Source: CAZIWW01 sp964543275
GTDB lineage: Bacteria; Patescibacteriota; Minisyncoccia; Moranbacterales; UBA11712
Length of the DNA: 23,311 bases
NCBI GenBank assembly: GCA_964543275.1
Contig: CAZIWW010000009.1
Coordinates: forward strand, 1-23,311
Reading direction: 5' to 3'
Positions 6,469 through 13,119 of the stretch are shown piece after piece. The notes under the pieces were generated by a model. That model was not told the DNA's origin. It did not search any database and saw nothing but the letters and a program-made list of their open reading frames with translations. Within the stretch, counting starts at the first letter, position 1, and each line of letters begins with the position of its first letter. The translations under genes were made by a program, and so were the position numbers.

Positions 6469-8796
6469 ATGAGAAGATTAGCCGTTCTAACGTTTGTCGC
6501 TCTCTCCACTTTATTTATAAGTGTGAGTTTCTTTTCTCCGGCTTGCGCTGGGGAGTGGATTGAGCAGAGCGATAACAATGTCGGCTGGGTTTCCGAAGCG
6601 GGAGATCCGCCGACAGGATTTGAAAAGCCCGAATCTAAATTTCATCGGGCTGACAACGCCGCTCCTGAAGAAGGCGGGCGGTACTGGAAGTCAACGTTAA
6701 TTTCACAGGTGAAGGATGCTTACTCCGTCAAGAAGCCTGTGAGCAGAAAAACGACTATTACCGTTGCGAAGCTTCCCGCTTCTTTGCCCAAATTTTCTAA
6801 AGGGGTAAGCTGGGGAGTAGTGGCGGTTAACTTGAAATCCGGGAAGATCACTCGCGGCAAAGTTGTTGCCGCTGGTCAGGATAACAAGGCTGGCCAACAG
6901 CCGGCTATCGTTGTATTTGAAGAGGTCGTTGGTTCGGAGGCGAAAGTGATTGCCTCAGACAGGTGGTATAATAACTACTTCGGCGAGAAGCGTGGGGAAA
7001 TCGCAATTTTTAATCCCCATAACGCCAAATGGGAAAAGTTGATGGCCGGGATGTTTCTGGAGAGGGATCCGGATTTTATGGCGCTCGTAGTAGAAACCTA
7101 TGGAACCCCGTTGATTGAGATGGAAAGCGCGACGGTTGAAAGTTCGGAGGTGGACCAGGTCGCGAAAAAAATCGGCTTCAAAAAATTACAGACTCCCGAC
7201 GGGGTGCGGTATACCCCGGTTGATATCCCGACTTTCAAAAAACTCTACGCCCAGCTCTCACTGGTGCGCGGCTACCAGCGGTTCTTAAACAACGGCGGGT
7301 TAGCCATCGGCATTCCGCCGGAGCCGGTTGGTGCCGGCATCAATGTCGCGACGGCTGGTCTTGTTGCGGCATTCGACCGCTCGCATAATATCCCATGCCT
7401 TAGTTCGTTAGAAGGCGGGATGGAGCGGTTTATTGCGGATCAGAAATTTTACGCGGAGGGTAATGCGTTAACTAGCTCCGCGTTTGCGAAGGTAAATACT
7501 GGATATAAGGAAGCGGCTAGAGGAATTGGTAGTACTGAAGTCGCTTCTAGTGGATACGACAATAATTTCGTGGGCGAAAGGCGTGGAAAAGCTGGCTTTA
7601 AAAGTTTGCTGGCTAGTATTCAGTCGCCGTCCCCGACGGGCTACCCGCAGCCATGGGATTACCCATCCTTCTGGCTGGAACCGAAGCGGGTTGAAGCCCC
7701 GTTCGGCGGCGGGTGCAGTCGGTCGGGTGGTCCTTGTCGTCTTAAGACGGAGTATTGGTTTAGCAATACTCACCTTCGTCTGCTTGGCGGCGAGGTTGCC
7801 CCCAACGCGGTTTTAAAATGGGGGCCGGCTTTCAAGGCTAGCTGGTGGAAGTACCGGACCGAGACTGGCTACAGCGGCCGAGGTAGCTTCTGGGGACCGG
7901 GACTTTCCGCCGAGTTGGTGAGTCGTCATCCTTGGGGCGGGACCGACACCACCTTTGCGTGGTTTTACGGTCGCCGCAAAGACAGGGGCGCCAGCGCCAA
8001 CGGCCTGTGGCGTCACTCCGAGCGACGGTGGCACTCGATGTTTGAGTGGCAGACCGAAGCTTGGTGGAAGGGACTGCCGCTAGGTAATGGCGGCAAGTAT
8101 GGGGAACTTTTTTCTGGAGTGAAAGCGGGGATACTGACCGATGGCGAGTTTCTCGGATGGATATCCCCGGTACTATACCGAGCGCCCTATGACATCATGA
8201 AGGTCTCCGCGGGACCGCAGTTCCTAAAATTCTTTACGAAAGACGGGAGCCACGGTCCGGAAGGCGGAGGGATCGGAGCGCAAATTGAAATTCTGGACGG
8301 GATCGGATTCCGGTATAGTAAGTTCTTCGGATCCAAGAACTATTTTACCGGATGGCTTGAACCATTCCAGATATACAATAAGGTTAGGCAACTTCGGGCC
8401 GAATGGGGAATTTATGAGATTCCCTGGGATGTGCCCGATGTGCCTGGAGTGAGGCCCGCGGCGGCAATCGAAATTTCCACGCCGCCAATGGCTTCTCTGA
8501 CTAAAATTGCAACTTCTCCTCCAGGGCCCGGGCGCGGGGAAGTTGTCAAGCTGAAACCGAAAATTAAATGCCGCAAGGTCAAGGTTTGCGAGAAAGCCAA
8601 GCGGCGAGTGAAATTGGTGAAAAAGAAAAAGGTGGTCAAGGCAAGAATTGCCAAGCCACCGAAGAAAAAGCGGGCGAGGGCGAAAATAAGAAGGAAAAAG
8701 ATTGTTCCTCGCATCCGCGTAAAAGATAAACCGGAAAGACAATCGCCGCCGCCGATTTACTACATCCGCCCGGAGAGTGATCTGGGCGAATGTTAG
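6469..8796 (+). CDS. Large secreted protein of unknown family, barrel-like region and basic tail
   Basis: I do not recognise this 775-residue protein. It begins with a signal peptide: MRR, a hydrophobic core at 5-22, and probable cleavage after SPACA (residue 27). A mixed N-terminal part runs to about 420. A Trp/Tyr/Gly-rich stretch at about 424-650 alternates aromatic and polar residues (for example TEYWFSNTHLRLLGG, SWWKYRTETGYSGRGSFW) and looks like beta-strands of an outer-membrane-type barrel. A Pro-rich linker (660-690), an extremely Lys/Arg-rich tail (690-755) and a terminal Cys follow. The start is fixed by a strong Shine-Dalgarno site GGAAGGAG 8 nt before ATG. GC content is visibly above the neighbours. 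Together with the next gene it looks like an acquired or specially expressed unit. The barrel reading is inference. Confidence 0.85.
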   Translation: MRRLAVLTFVALSTLFISVSFFSPACAGEWIEQSDNNVGWVSEAGDPPTGFEKPESKFHRADNAAPEEGGRYWKSTLISQVKDAYSVKKPVSRKTTITVAKLPASLPKFSKGVSWGVVAVNLKSGKITRGKVVAAGQDNKAGQQPAIVVFEEVVGSEAKVIASDRWYNNYFGEKRGEIAIFNPHNAKWEKLMAGMFLERDPDFMALVVETYGTPLIEMESATVESSEVDQVAKKIGFKKLQTPDGVRYTPVDIPTFKKLYAQLSLVRGYQRFLNNGGLAIGIPPEPVGAGINVATAGLVAAFDRSHNIPCLSSLEGGMERFIADQKFYAEGNALTSSAFAKVNTGYKEAARGIGSTEVASSGYDNNFVGERRGKAGFKSLLASIQSPSPTGYPQPWDYPSFWLEPKRVEAPFGGGCSRSGGPCRLKTEYWFSNTHLRLLGGEVAPNAVLKWGPAFKASWWKYRTETGYSGRGSFWGPGLSAELVSRHPWGGTDTTFAWFYGRRKDRGASANGLWRHSERRWHSMFEWQTEAWWKGLPLGNGGKYGELFSGVKAGILTDGEFLGWISPVLYRAPYDIMKVSAGPQFLKFFTKDGSHGPEGGGIGAQIEILDGIGFRYSKFFGSKNYFTGWLEPFQIYNKVRQLRAEWGIYEIPWDVPDVPGVRPAAAIEISTPPMASLTKIATSPPGPGRGEVVKLKPKIKCRKVKVCEKAKRRVKLVKKKKVVKARIAKPPKKKRARAKIRRKKIVPRIRVKDKPERQSPPPIYYIRPESDLGEC

Positions 8797-8850
8797 GCAG
8801 CCGGGGAGCGGCGAAAAATAACTTCCCTCGCAGTGAGTGGGGAAATTAAA

Positions 8851-8856
8851 AGGAGG
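8851..8856 (+). promoter_or_regulatory. Perfect Shine-Dalgarno site of the 124-aa gene
   Basis: AGGAGG lies 8 nt before ATG 8865, the strongest ribosome binding site in the window. It fixes the start of the small secreted protein. Confidence 0.8.
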
Positions 8857-8864
8857 AATTTCAC

Positions 8865-9239
8865 ATGAGAAGGAAAAATTTATTGGTTTCGGCAATGGTG
8901 GCTCTGCTGGTTGGTCTTTTGGCCTTTTCGGCCACGGCGGCGATGGCGGAAACGTTCCTGCCGCATGGCGCGACCATCACCGCCGCCGTTTCCGGCGATA
9001 CGGCAACTATCACCGTTGCCGGAATTCCCGGAGCCACTCTTGAACGGTACTACTGGGAGTGCATCGACAGCTCTCCCGGTATGACCATCAATCTCAAGCA
9101 AGGGAAGCGGTTTCAGGTGATAAGCAGCGGTAAGTATTTACTCATCACACCGGGAATGGTCTCTGGTGGACCCTACAAGCTCATCGGAGTTGGGATTGAC
9201 TGCAGCAACCCGAAAGGGTGCTGCCTAATCGTGAAGTAA
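8865..9239 (+). CDS. Small secreted cysteine-containing protein, unknown
   Basis: This 124-residue protein has a clear signal peptide (MRRKN, hydrophobic core 6-22, cleavage after AMA at residue 28). The mature part of about 96 residues is rich in short beta-like stretches such as TITAAVSGDTATITVAG and has four cysteines (66, 113, 119, 120), the last two adjacent near the C-terminus. No family is recognised. A perfect AGGAGG lies at 8851-8856, 8 nt before the ATG. It follows the 775-residue secreted protein by 68 bp on the same strand, shares its GC-rich composition and strong RBS, and is followed by the strongest terminator in the window. The two probably form one transcription unit, with this one suited to high expression. 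Confidence 0.83.
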   Translation: MRRKNLLVSAMVALLVGLLAFSATAAMAETFLPHGATITAAVSGDTATITVAGIPGATLERYYWECIDSSPGMTINLKQGKRFQVISSGKYLLITPGMVSGGPYKLIGVGIDCSNPKGCCLIVK

Positions 9240-9252
9240 CCAACAATCCCGC

Positions 9253-9311
9253 ACCCGCATTGGGATGCGATCTAGCGAAGCTAGACGTATATCCAATGCG
9301 GGTCTTTTTTT
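9253..9311 (+). terminator. Strong rho-independent terminator after the secreted pair
   Basis: ACCCGCATTGG (9253-9263) pairs perfectly with CCAATGCGGGT (9293-9303). Inside, five more pairs (one G-T) lead to TCTAGC/GCTAGA closed by GAA, and a long T-run follows. It starts 14 bp after the stop of the 124-aa gene. The remaining gene-free stretch up to 9551 holds AT-rich sequence and two promoters. Confidence 0.92.
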
Positions 9312-9413
9312 TGGCAAAATTCAAGCGAGGAAGCAATTCTCAACTGAAAACTTGAACTGTTCTATGAAAAGCTCCTTTTTAGTTCTTATAAAGTTAAGTA
9401 TTTTTTACTGCCT

Positions 9414-9442
9414 TTGACTTAATTGTTGCATAAATTTATGTT
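9414..9442 (+). promoter_or_regulatory. Upstream promoter candidate for the Wzy-like gene
   Basis: TTGACT (9414-9419), a 17-bp spacer and TATGTT (9437-9442). It would give a leader of about 100 nt. It is weaker than the downstream promoter. Confidence 0.4.
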
Positions 9443-9486
9443 GATTGTTTCGATTTTGACGCGATTATTATAACAATTCAGCAGTG

Positions 9487-9515
9487 TTGACAAGTTTGTC
9501 CGGCTGTGCTAGCTT
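9487..9515 (+). promoter_or_regulatory. Sigma70-type promoter for the Wzy-like gene
   Basis: TTGACA (9487-9492), a 17-bp spacer and TAGCTT (9510-9515) preceded by TGC, an extended -10. The predicted start near 9522 leaves a leader of about 30 nt. Confidence 0.65.
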
Positions 9516-9551
9516 CGAAAGTTAAATCCGCAGTATTTTTAGCTTAAATAA

Positions 9552-11084
9552 ATGGAAAATTCGGCTTTGAGGGCATATAATTATCAATTCGTTGAAACCG
9601 CCGGCGCTATTTTTATCATCGCGGCGGTTTCGATTTTTATTTTAGCGAATTTTACAGTCGGCTTTAATCTGCCGGTTTATATTTTCGCTACGTTTTTTGG
9701 CTTTGCGATATCTTTGTTTTTTCCTCGAAGTGGAGTATATGCCATTATATTTTTAACTTTTGTGTTTGAAAGATTTTTTACTCTGACGCCGATTTATTTT
9801 GATCGCATGGAGCATAAACTTTATCCAATAGATATAATTTTAGCGGGCGTGATTTTGGGAATGGCGGTTAAGTTGATTGTTAGCGGAAATTTTTTTCAGC
9901 GCTCCTCTGTCTCTTCGGGACATCTCCCCTCGTCTGATATCAGAAGGATTAGAGGGTTTTTAAGATCACCAGATTTACTATTAGCTGTATTTATCCTAGC
10001 CAGCGCTGTTTACTTTTTAGTCAGCGTCACATTTGGCCGCGGGGATTTTGCGGTGGCTTTCAGCACTTTTAAGAATTATTTTTTCTACAGTCTTTTTTAT
10101 TTTATCATTTTATTTCTTTTTAAAGACAAAGAAGATCTAGTCCAGTTTTTAAAATTTTTCCTAGCCGGCGGCATAGCTGTCGTTTTCTTTATAATTTTGG
10201 GAATTATAAGAGGTGAAGGATTATGGACAGAGTTCACGCCGCTTTCCACGCCGGGCGCAAGAATTCTGGCTTTTACTCATGGATTTTTTCTTTCAATGGC
10301 TTTGCTTATAGCTCTTGTTTGGCTGTTGTTTAAAAAGGGGAGATATAATAATTTTTTGTATTTTTTAGCGCCGGTTTGGGCTATTGGCATTGTCGGGACG
10401 TTAATGCGTCATCTTTGGATAAGCCTGTTTTTAAGCCTGGTATTTTTATTTTTGGTTTTGCCGCTGTCTAAAAAGAAAAAATTAGCGAGGATAATTTCCC
10501 ATTATATATTTTTGTTCGCAGTAGTTATTTTAGCGACTTCTTTTTTAGTTCTCACATTCCCCGATCTTAAATTTTTACAAAGCGCGAGGGATGTTGCTTC
10601 AGCGGCTAATCAACGTTTTGTTTCTACCGTTCAGGTGAATTCCGACGAAAGCCTTAACTGGAGAAAGTCGGTTTGGGAAAGCGCCTGGAGGGAATTTAAA
10701 GAGAAGCCTTTAACGGGCTTGGGTTATGGAGAAAAAATTCCTGTTGAAATTGGGAAGAAATACCGCAGTTTTGTGGAAGTAAGAAATATTCACAACTCGC
10801 CTCTGGCTTTGTTTATTCAAATGGGAGTTCTGGGAATGGCGCTGTTTGTTTCTTTCGCTTGGCTAATTATTAAGCCGGCGCTAAGAGATTTAAGAATCCC
10901 TGCGGACAATGACGATTATCAGTTTCTGCGCTGTGTTTTTCTGGCGCTGCTGGCGAACTATTTGATCGCCTTTCTTTTTCAAACTTATTTGGAAACAAAT
11001 TTACTGGGAATATTCTTTTGGATTATTCTAGGCGGGTTAAGAGTCATACCGAAATTCGCGATTCTTCAATCTAAGAAAGCTTAA
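9552..11084 (+). CDS. O-antigen polymerase/ligase family membrane protein (Wzy/WaaL-like)
   Basis: This 510-residue, highly hydrophobic protein has roughly 10-12 TM segments and one larger outside loop at about 340-425. The loop contains the O-antigen ligase (Wzy_C) signature: GLGYG at 389-393, then HNSPLALFIQMGVLG from His414. Family members either polymerise undecaprenyl-linked repeat units or transfer the finished glycan to an acceptor; sequence alone does not separate these. With two Wzz-like proteins, three glycosyltransferases and a WecA-like enzyme in the window, a Wzy polymerase is the more likely role. No Shine-Dalgarno site precedes the ATG. Two tandem promoters are visible upstream (9414-9442 and 9487-9515). 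Confidence 0.86.
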   Translation: MENSALRAYNYQFVETAGAIFIIAAVSIFILANFTVGFNLPVYIFATFFGFAISLFFPRSGVYAIIFLTFVFERFFTLTPIYFDRMEHKLYPIDIILAGVILGMAVKLIVSGNFFQRSSVSSGHLPSSDIRRIRGFLRSPDLLLAVFILASAVYFLVSVTFGRGDFAVAFSTFKNYFFYSLFYFIILFLFKDKEDLVQFLKFFLAGGIAVVFFIILGIIRGEGLWTEFTPLSTPGARILAFTHGFFLSMALLIALVWLLFKKGRYNNFLYFLAPVWAIGIVGTLMRHLWISLFLSLVFLFLVLPLSKKKKLARIISHYIFLFAVVILATSFLVLTFPDLKFLQSARDVASAANQRFVSTVQVNSDESLNWRKSVWESAWREFKEKPLTGLGYGEKIPVEIGKKYRSFVEVRNIHNSPLALFIQMGVLGMALFVSFAWLIIKPALRDLRIPADNDDYQFLRCVFLALLANYLIAFLFQTYLETNLLGIFFWIILGGLRVIPKFAILQSKKA

Positions 11085-11104
11085 TGCCAACAAGTTTATT
11101 TTAT

Positions 11105-11128
11105 ATGGTTTTATGTATGGTTTTATGT
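11105..11128 (+). repeat. 12-bp tandem direct repeat
   Basis: ATGGTTTTATGT occurs twice head to tail (11105-11116 and 11117-11128), directly before the 40-bp palindrome. Confidence 0.75.
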
Positions 11129-11168
11129 AATGTCAATTAACAATGCTATAGCAGTGTTAATTGACATT
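11129..11168. repeat. Near-perfect 40-bp palindrome
   Basis: AATGTCAATTAACA (11129-11142) and TGTTAATTGACATT (11155-11168) are exact reverse complements around TGCTA/TAGCA, with only the pair 11143/11154 mismatched. It lies 45 bp after the Wzy-like gene. It has no T-run, so it is more likely an operator or cruciform than a terminator, and it carries TTGACA in both orientations. Confidence 0.88.
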
Positions 11169-11190
11169 TGTAATTATTCGTATTTGTAAT
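11161..11190 (+). promoter_or_regulatory. Promoter candidate for the first GT4 gene
   Basis: TTGACA (11161-11166) lies in the right arm of the palindrome. After an 18-bp spacer comes TGTAAT (11185-11190). The start would be near 11197, only about 5 nt before the ATG at 11202. Confidence 0.45.
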
Positions 11191-11201
11191 TATTTGTAGT
11201 C

Positions 11202-12398
11202 ATGAGGATTCTCGAGATCAATAAATTTAATCATATCCGCGGCGGAGCCGACAGACACTTCGTAGATTTGGTAAAACTGCTCCAGTCAAACGGAAATGAA
11301 GTGGCTGTTTTCGCCATGGAGCATCCGGAGAATAAATATAGCGAATGGTCAGGATATTTTGTGAGCAGGGTTGAATATGAAAAAAAGACTTCTCTTTGTA
11401 ATAAAATAAAGGCAGTGGCTAGAATTTTTTGGTCGCTTGAAGCTAGAAGGAAAATTTCAAAAATGCTGGACGAGTTCCAGCCAGATATAGTTCATATTCA
11501 CAACATATATCACCAAATTTCTCCCTCAATTTTGGGCGAGATAAAAAAAAGAAATATTCCAATCGTGATGACTGTCCACGACTGGAAGCTGGTTTGCCCA
11601 AATTATTTATTGACCTGTAACGGGAAATTTTGCCGGAGGTGCCTGAAAGGCAGTTATTGGCACTGCTTGCGAAATAAGTGCGTTAAAAATTCTTACGCTA
11701 AAAGCTTGGTTTGCGCTTTGGAAATGTATCTGCATCGCTGGCTTAATGTCTATGACGGCAACATCGATTTCTATATTGCTCCCAGCAAATTTGTGAAAAA
11801 TATTTTAGCAAGGGCTGGACTTTCGGAGAAGAAAATTAAAGTAATTCACAATTTTGTTTGCGAGAATAAAACTCCGGAAGGTTTTCATAAAAATAGGGAT
11901 GCGGTCGGGACGGGGCCCCGAGCGCTGTATATCGGTAAAATCTCAAAGGAAAAGGGGGTGAATGAGCTTATCGGTATTTTTAAAGGTTTGCCGATTGATC
12001 TAATACTGGCTGGAAATAAAGACGAAAAATTTGAAATTCCAAACTTGCCAAACATTAAATACGCGGGTTTCAGGCCTTCGCGGGAAATTAACGAGTTAAT
12101 TCGAGAATCTGATTTTGTCGTTTCGGCTTCGCGTCTCCCGGAAACATTTGGCTTGATTGCGCTGGAGGCGATAAGCAATGGAAAGCCTTTTGTTGGTTAC
12201 CGAACCGGCGCTTACAGTGAGGTAATTAAAGATGGCCGGAATGGTTTTTTGGTTAATACTAAGGACGAAATGATTGAAAAGATTAAGCGCGTACTTTCCG
12301 GTGGCGGCGAGAAGTTTGATTTCAATACTGAAAAATTCAGCGCCGAAAAATATTATCAGAGAATCGAAAGATTATTTGAGGATTTGACAGCCCGTTAA
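11202..12398 (+). CDS. GT4-family glycosyltransferase with cysteine cluster
   Basis: This 398-residue GT-B enzyme should transfer a sugar from a nucleotide donor onto a lipid-linked glycan on the cytoplasmic face. The N-terminal glycine loop is IRGGADRHF at 12-20, and the C-terminal donor domain has YIGKISKEKGVNEL at 243-256 and the EX7E motif E314-E322 in LPETFGLIALEA. Between the domains the motif HDWKLVCPNY opens a cluster of six cysteines (132, 139, 144, 147, 155, 160), a feature of one GT4 subgroup and possibly a structural metal site. The -35 of its probable promoter sits in a 40-bp palindrome. If the -10 is at 11185-11190, the leader is only about 5 nt, which would be nearly leaderless. 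Confidence 0.9.
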   Translation: MRILEINKFNHIRGGADRHFVDLVKLLQSNGNEVAVFAMEHPENKYSEWSGYFVSRVEYEKKTSLCNKIKAVARIFWSLEARRKISKMLDEFQPDIVHIHNIYHQISPSILGEIKKRNIPIVMTVHDWKLVCPNYLLTCNGKFCRRCLKGSYWHCLRNKCVKNSYAKSLVCALEMYLHRWLNVYDGNIDFYIAPSKFVKNILARAGLSEKKIKVIHNFVCENKTPEGFHKNRDAVGTGPRALYIGKISKEKGVNELIGIFKGLPIDLILAGNKDEKFEIPNLPNIKYAGFRPSREINELIRESDFVVSASRLPETFGLIALEAISNGKPFVGYRTGAYSEVIKDGRNGFLVNTKDEMIEKIKRVLSGGGEKFDFNTEKFSAEKYYQRIERLFEDLTAR

Positions 12399-12412
12399 TT
12401 ATTTGCTAGTTT
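12384..12412 (+). promoter_or_regulatory. Sigma70-type promoter for the TIG-domain gene
   Basis: TTGACA (12384-12389) lies inside the last codons of the GT4 gene. After a 17-bp spacer comes TAGTTT (12407-12412), preceded by TGC (extended -10). The predicted start near 12419 leaves a leader of about 32 nt before the ATG at 12451. Confidence 0.6.
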
Positions 12413-12450
12413 TTCGTATCCGCTAATTAATCATTATTATTCTTGAAAAT

Positions 12451-13056
12451 ATGACAAAAGCTAAAAAAATTTTGGCGGTAGCGGCTTTAGGAACAGCTAT
12501 GCTTGTTTTCTCTTTCTCGGCTAGCGCCGGAAGCCATCCGAGACTCTACAAGCTTTCCAGTTATAAAGGGGAAATAGGCAAAAAAATAAAAATCAAAGGG
12601 AAGCATTTTGGAAAGAAAAAAGGAGAAATAATTTTTGGTGGAGAAAAAGTAAAGATAAAGAAGTGGAGAAAGTCCAAGATCACTTTTTATGTTCCTGCTG
12701 TAAAGACGGGTGAAACTTATAAAGTTAGAGTGTGCAGCAAAAGAAATGGCTGTTCCAGGGGCCAAAGGTTCTATGTAACTCGCACCGGCCCGGAAATTTG
12801 GAGGATAAAGAATTATAATAACAAGAATAATTACCAGGGCGTTCCCGGAGACAAGATTAGAATTAAAGGCAGGAATTTCAGATCAGCGCGCCATGTTTGG
12901 ATCTTATTCGGTGATCACGAAGTAGCTCCCGTTAAGAGAAGCAAAAAGAAAATTTATTTTTACATTCCAAATGTTGAACGCGATAAAACCTATTCGGTGA
13001 GAGTTACCGACGGCGTGAATGTTTCCAACGCCCAGGATTTTTATTTGAAACCGTAG
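12451..13056 (+). CDS. Secreted protein with two IPT/TIG domains
   Basis: This 201-residue protein starts with a signal peptide (MTKAKK, hydrophobic 7-22, cleavage after SASA at residue 26). Two Ig-like TIG repeats of about 80 residues follow, at about 31-110 and 114-201. Each has the pattern G-x-x-G-x-x-I-x-I-K-G-x-x-F, then IxFG, a Y-x-P strand and a closing F-Y strand (GEIGKKIKIKGKHF at 41-54; GVPGDKIRIKGRNF at 130-143). The first repeat has a Cys pair (95 and 101). The protein is strongly basic, which suits binding to anionic surface polymers. It lies between two GT4 genes and has its own promoter, starting inside the end of the preceding gene (12384-12412). Function beyond a surface adhesion/structural role is unknown. 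Confidence 0.85.
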   Translation: MTKAKKILAVAALGTAMLVFSFSASAGSHPRLYKLSSYKGEIGKKIKIKGKHFGKKKGEIIFGGEKVKIKKWRKSKITFYVPAVKTGETYKVRVCSKRNGCSRGQRFYVTRTGPEIWRIKNYNNKNNYQGVPGDKIRIKGRNFRSARHVWILFGDHEVAPVKRSKKKIYFYIPNVERDKTYSVRVTDGVNVSNAQDFYLKP

Positions 13057-13064
13057 CGTATTCT

Positions 13065-13108
13065 GAAATTTATAGAGATTTGCTCCGCGAAATTTATAGA
13101 AATTAATT
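13065..13108. repeat. Intergenic repeat, family D copy 2
   Basis: GAAATTTATAGA occurs at 13065-13076 and again at 13089-13100, separated by a CTCCGCGAA-containing spacer, and is followed by AATTAATTG as in the copy at 712-783. It fills most of the gap between the TIG gene and the second GT4. Confidence 0.55.
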
Positions 13109-13119
13109 GTTTTAGTATA

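Noticed and set aside
6535..6555. Lipoprotein signal at SPAC in the 775-aa protein
   Set aside because: The -3 position is Ser and -2 is Pro, which does not fit a lipobox; an ACA signal peptidase I site fits better.
8224..8895. 223-codon minus-strand ORF
   Set aside because: It is antisense to the GC-rich 775-aa gene and the following leader. Its composition is a shadow of the Lys/Arg-rich coding strand, with no family match or RBS.
11129..11168. Palindrome as a terminator for the Wzy-like gene
   Set aside because: The stem is AT-rich and followed by TTGTAATTATT rather than a T-run, and it overlaps a promoter -35, so an operator or cruciform is more likely.
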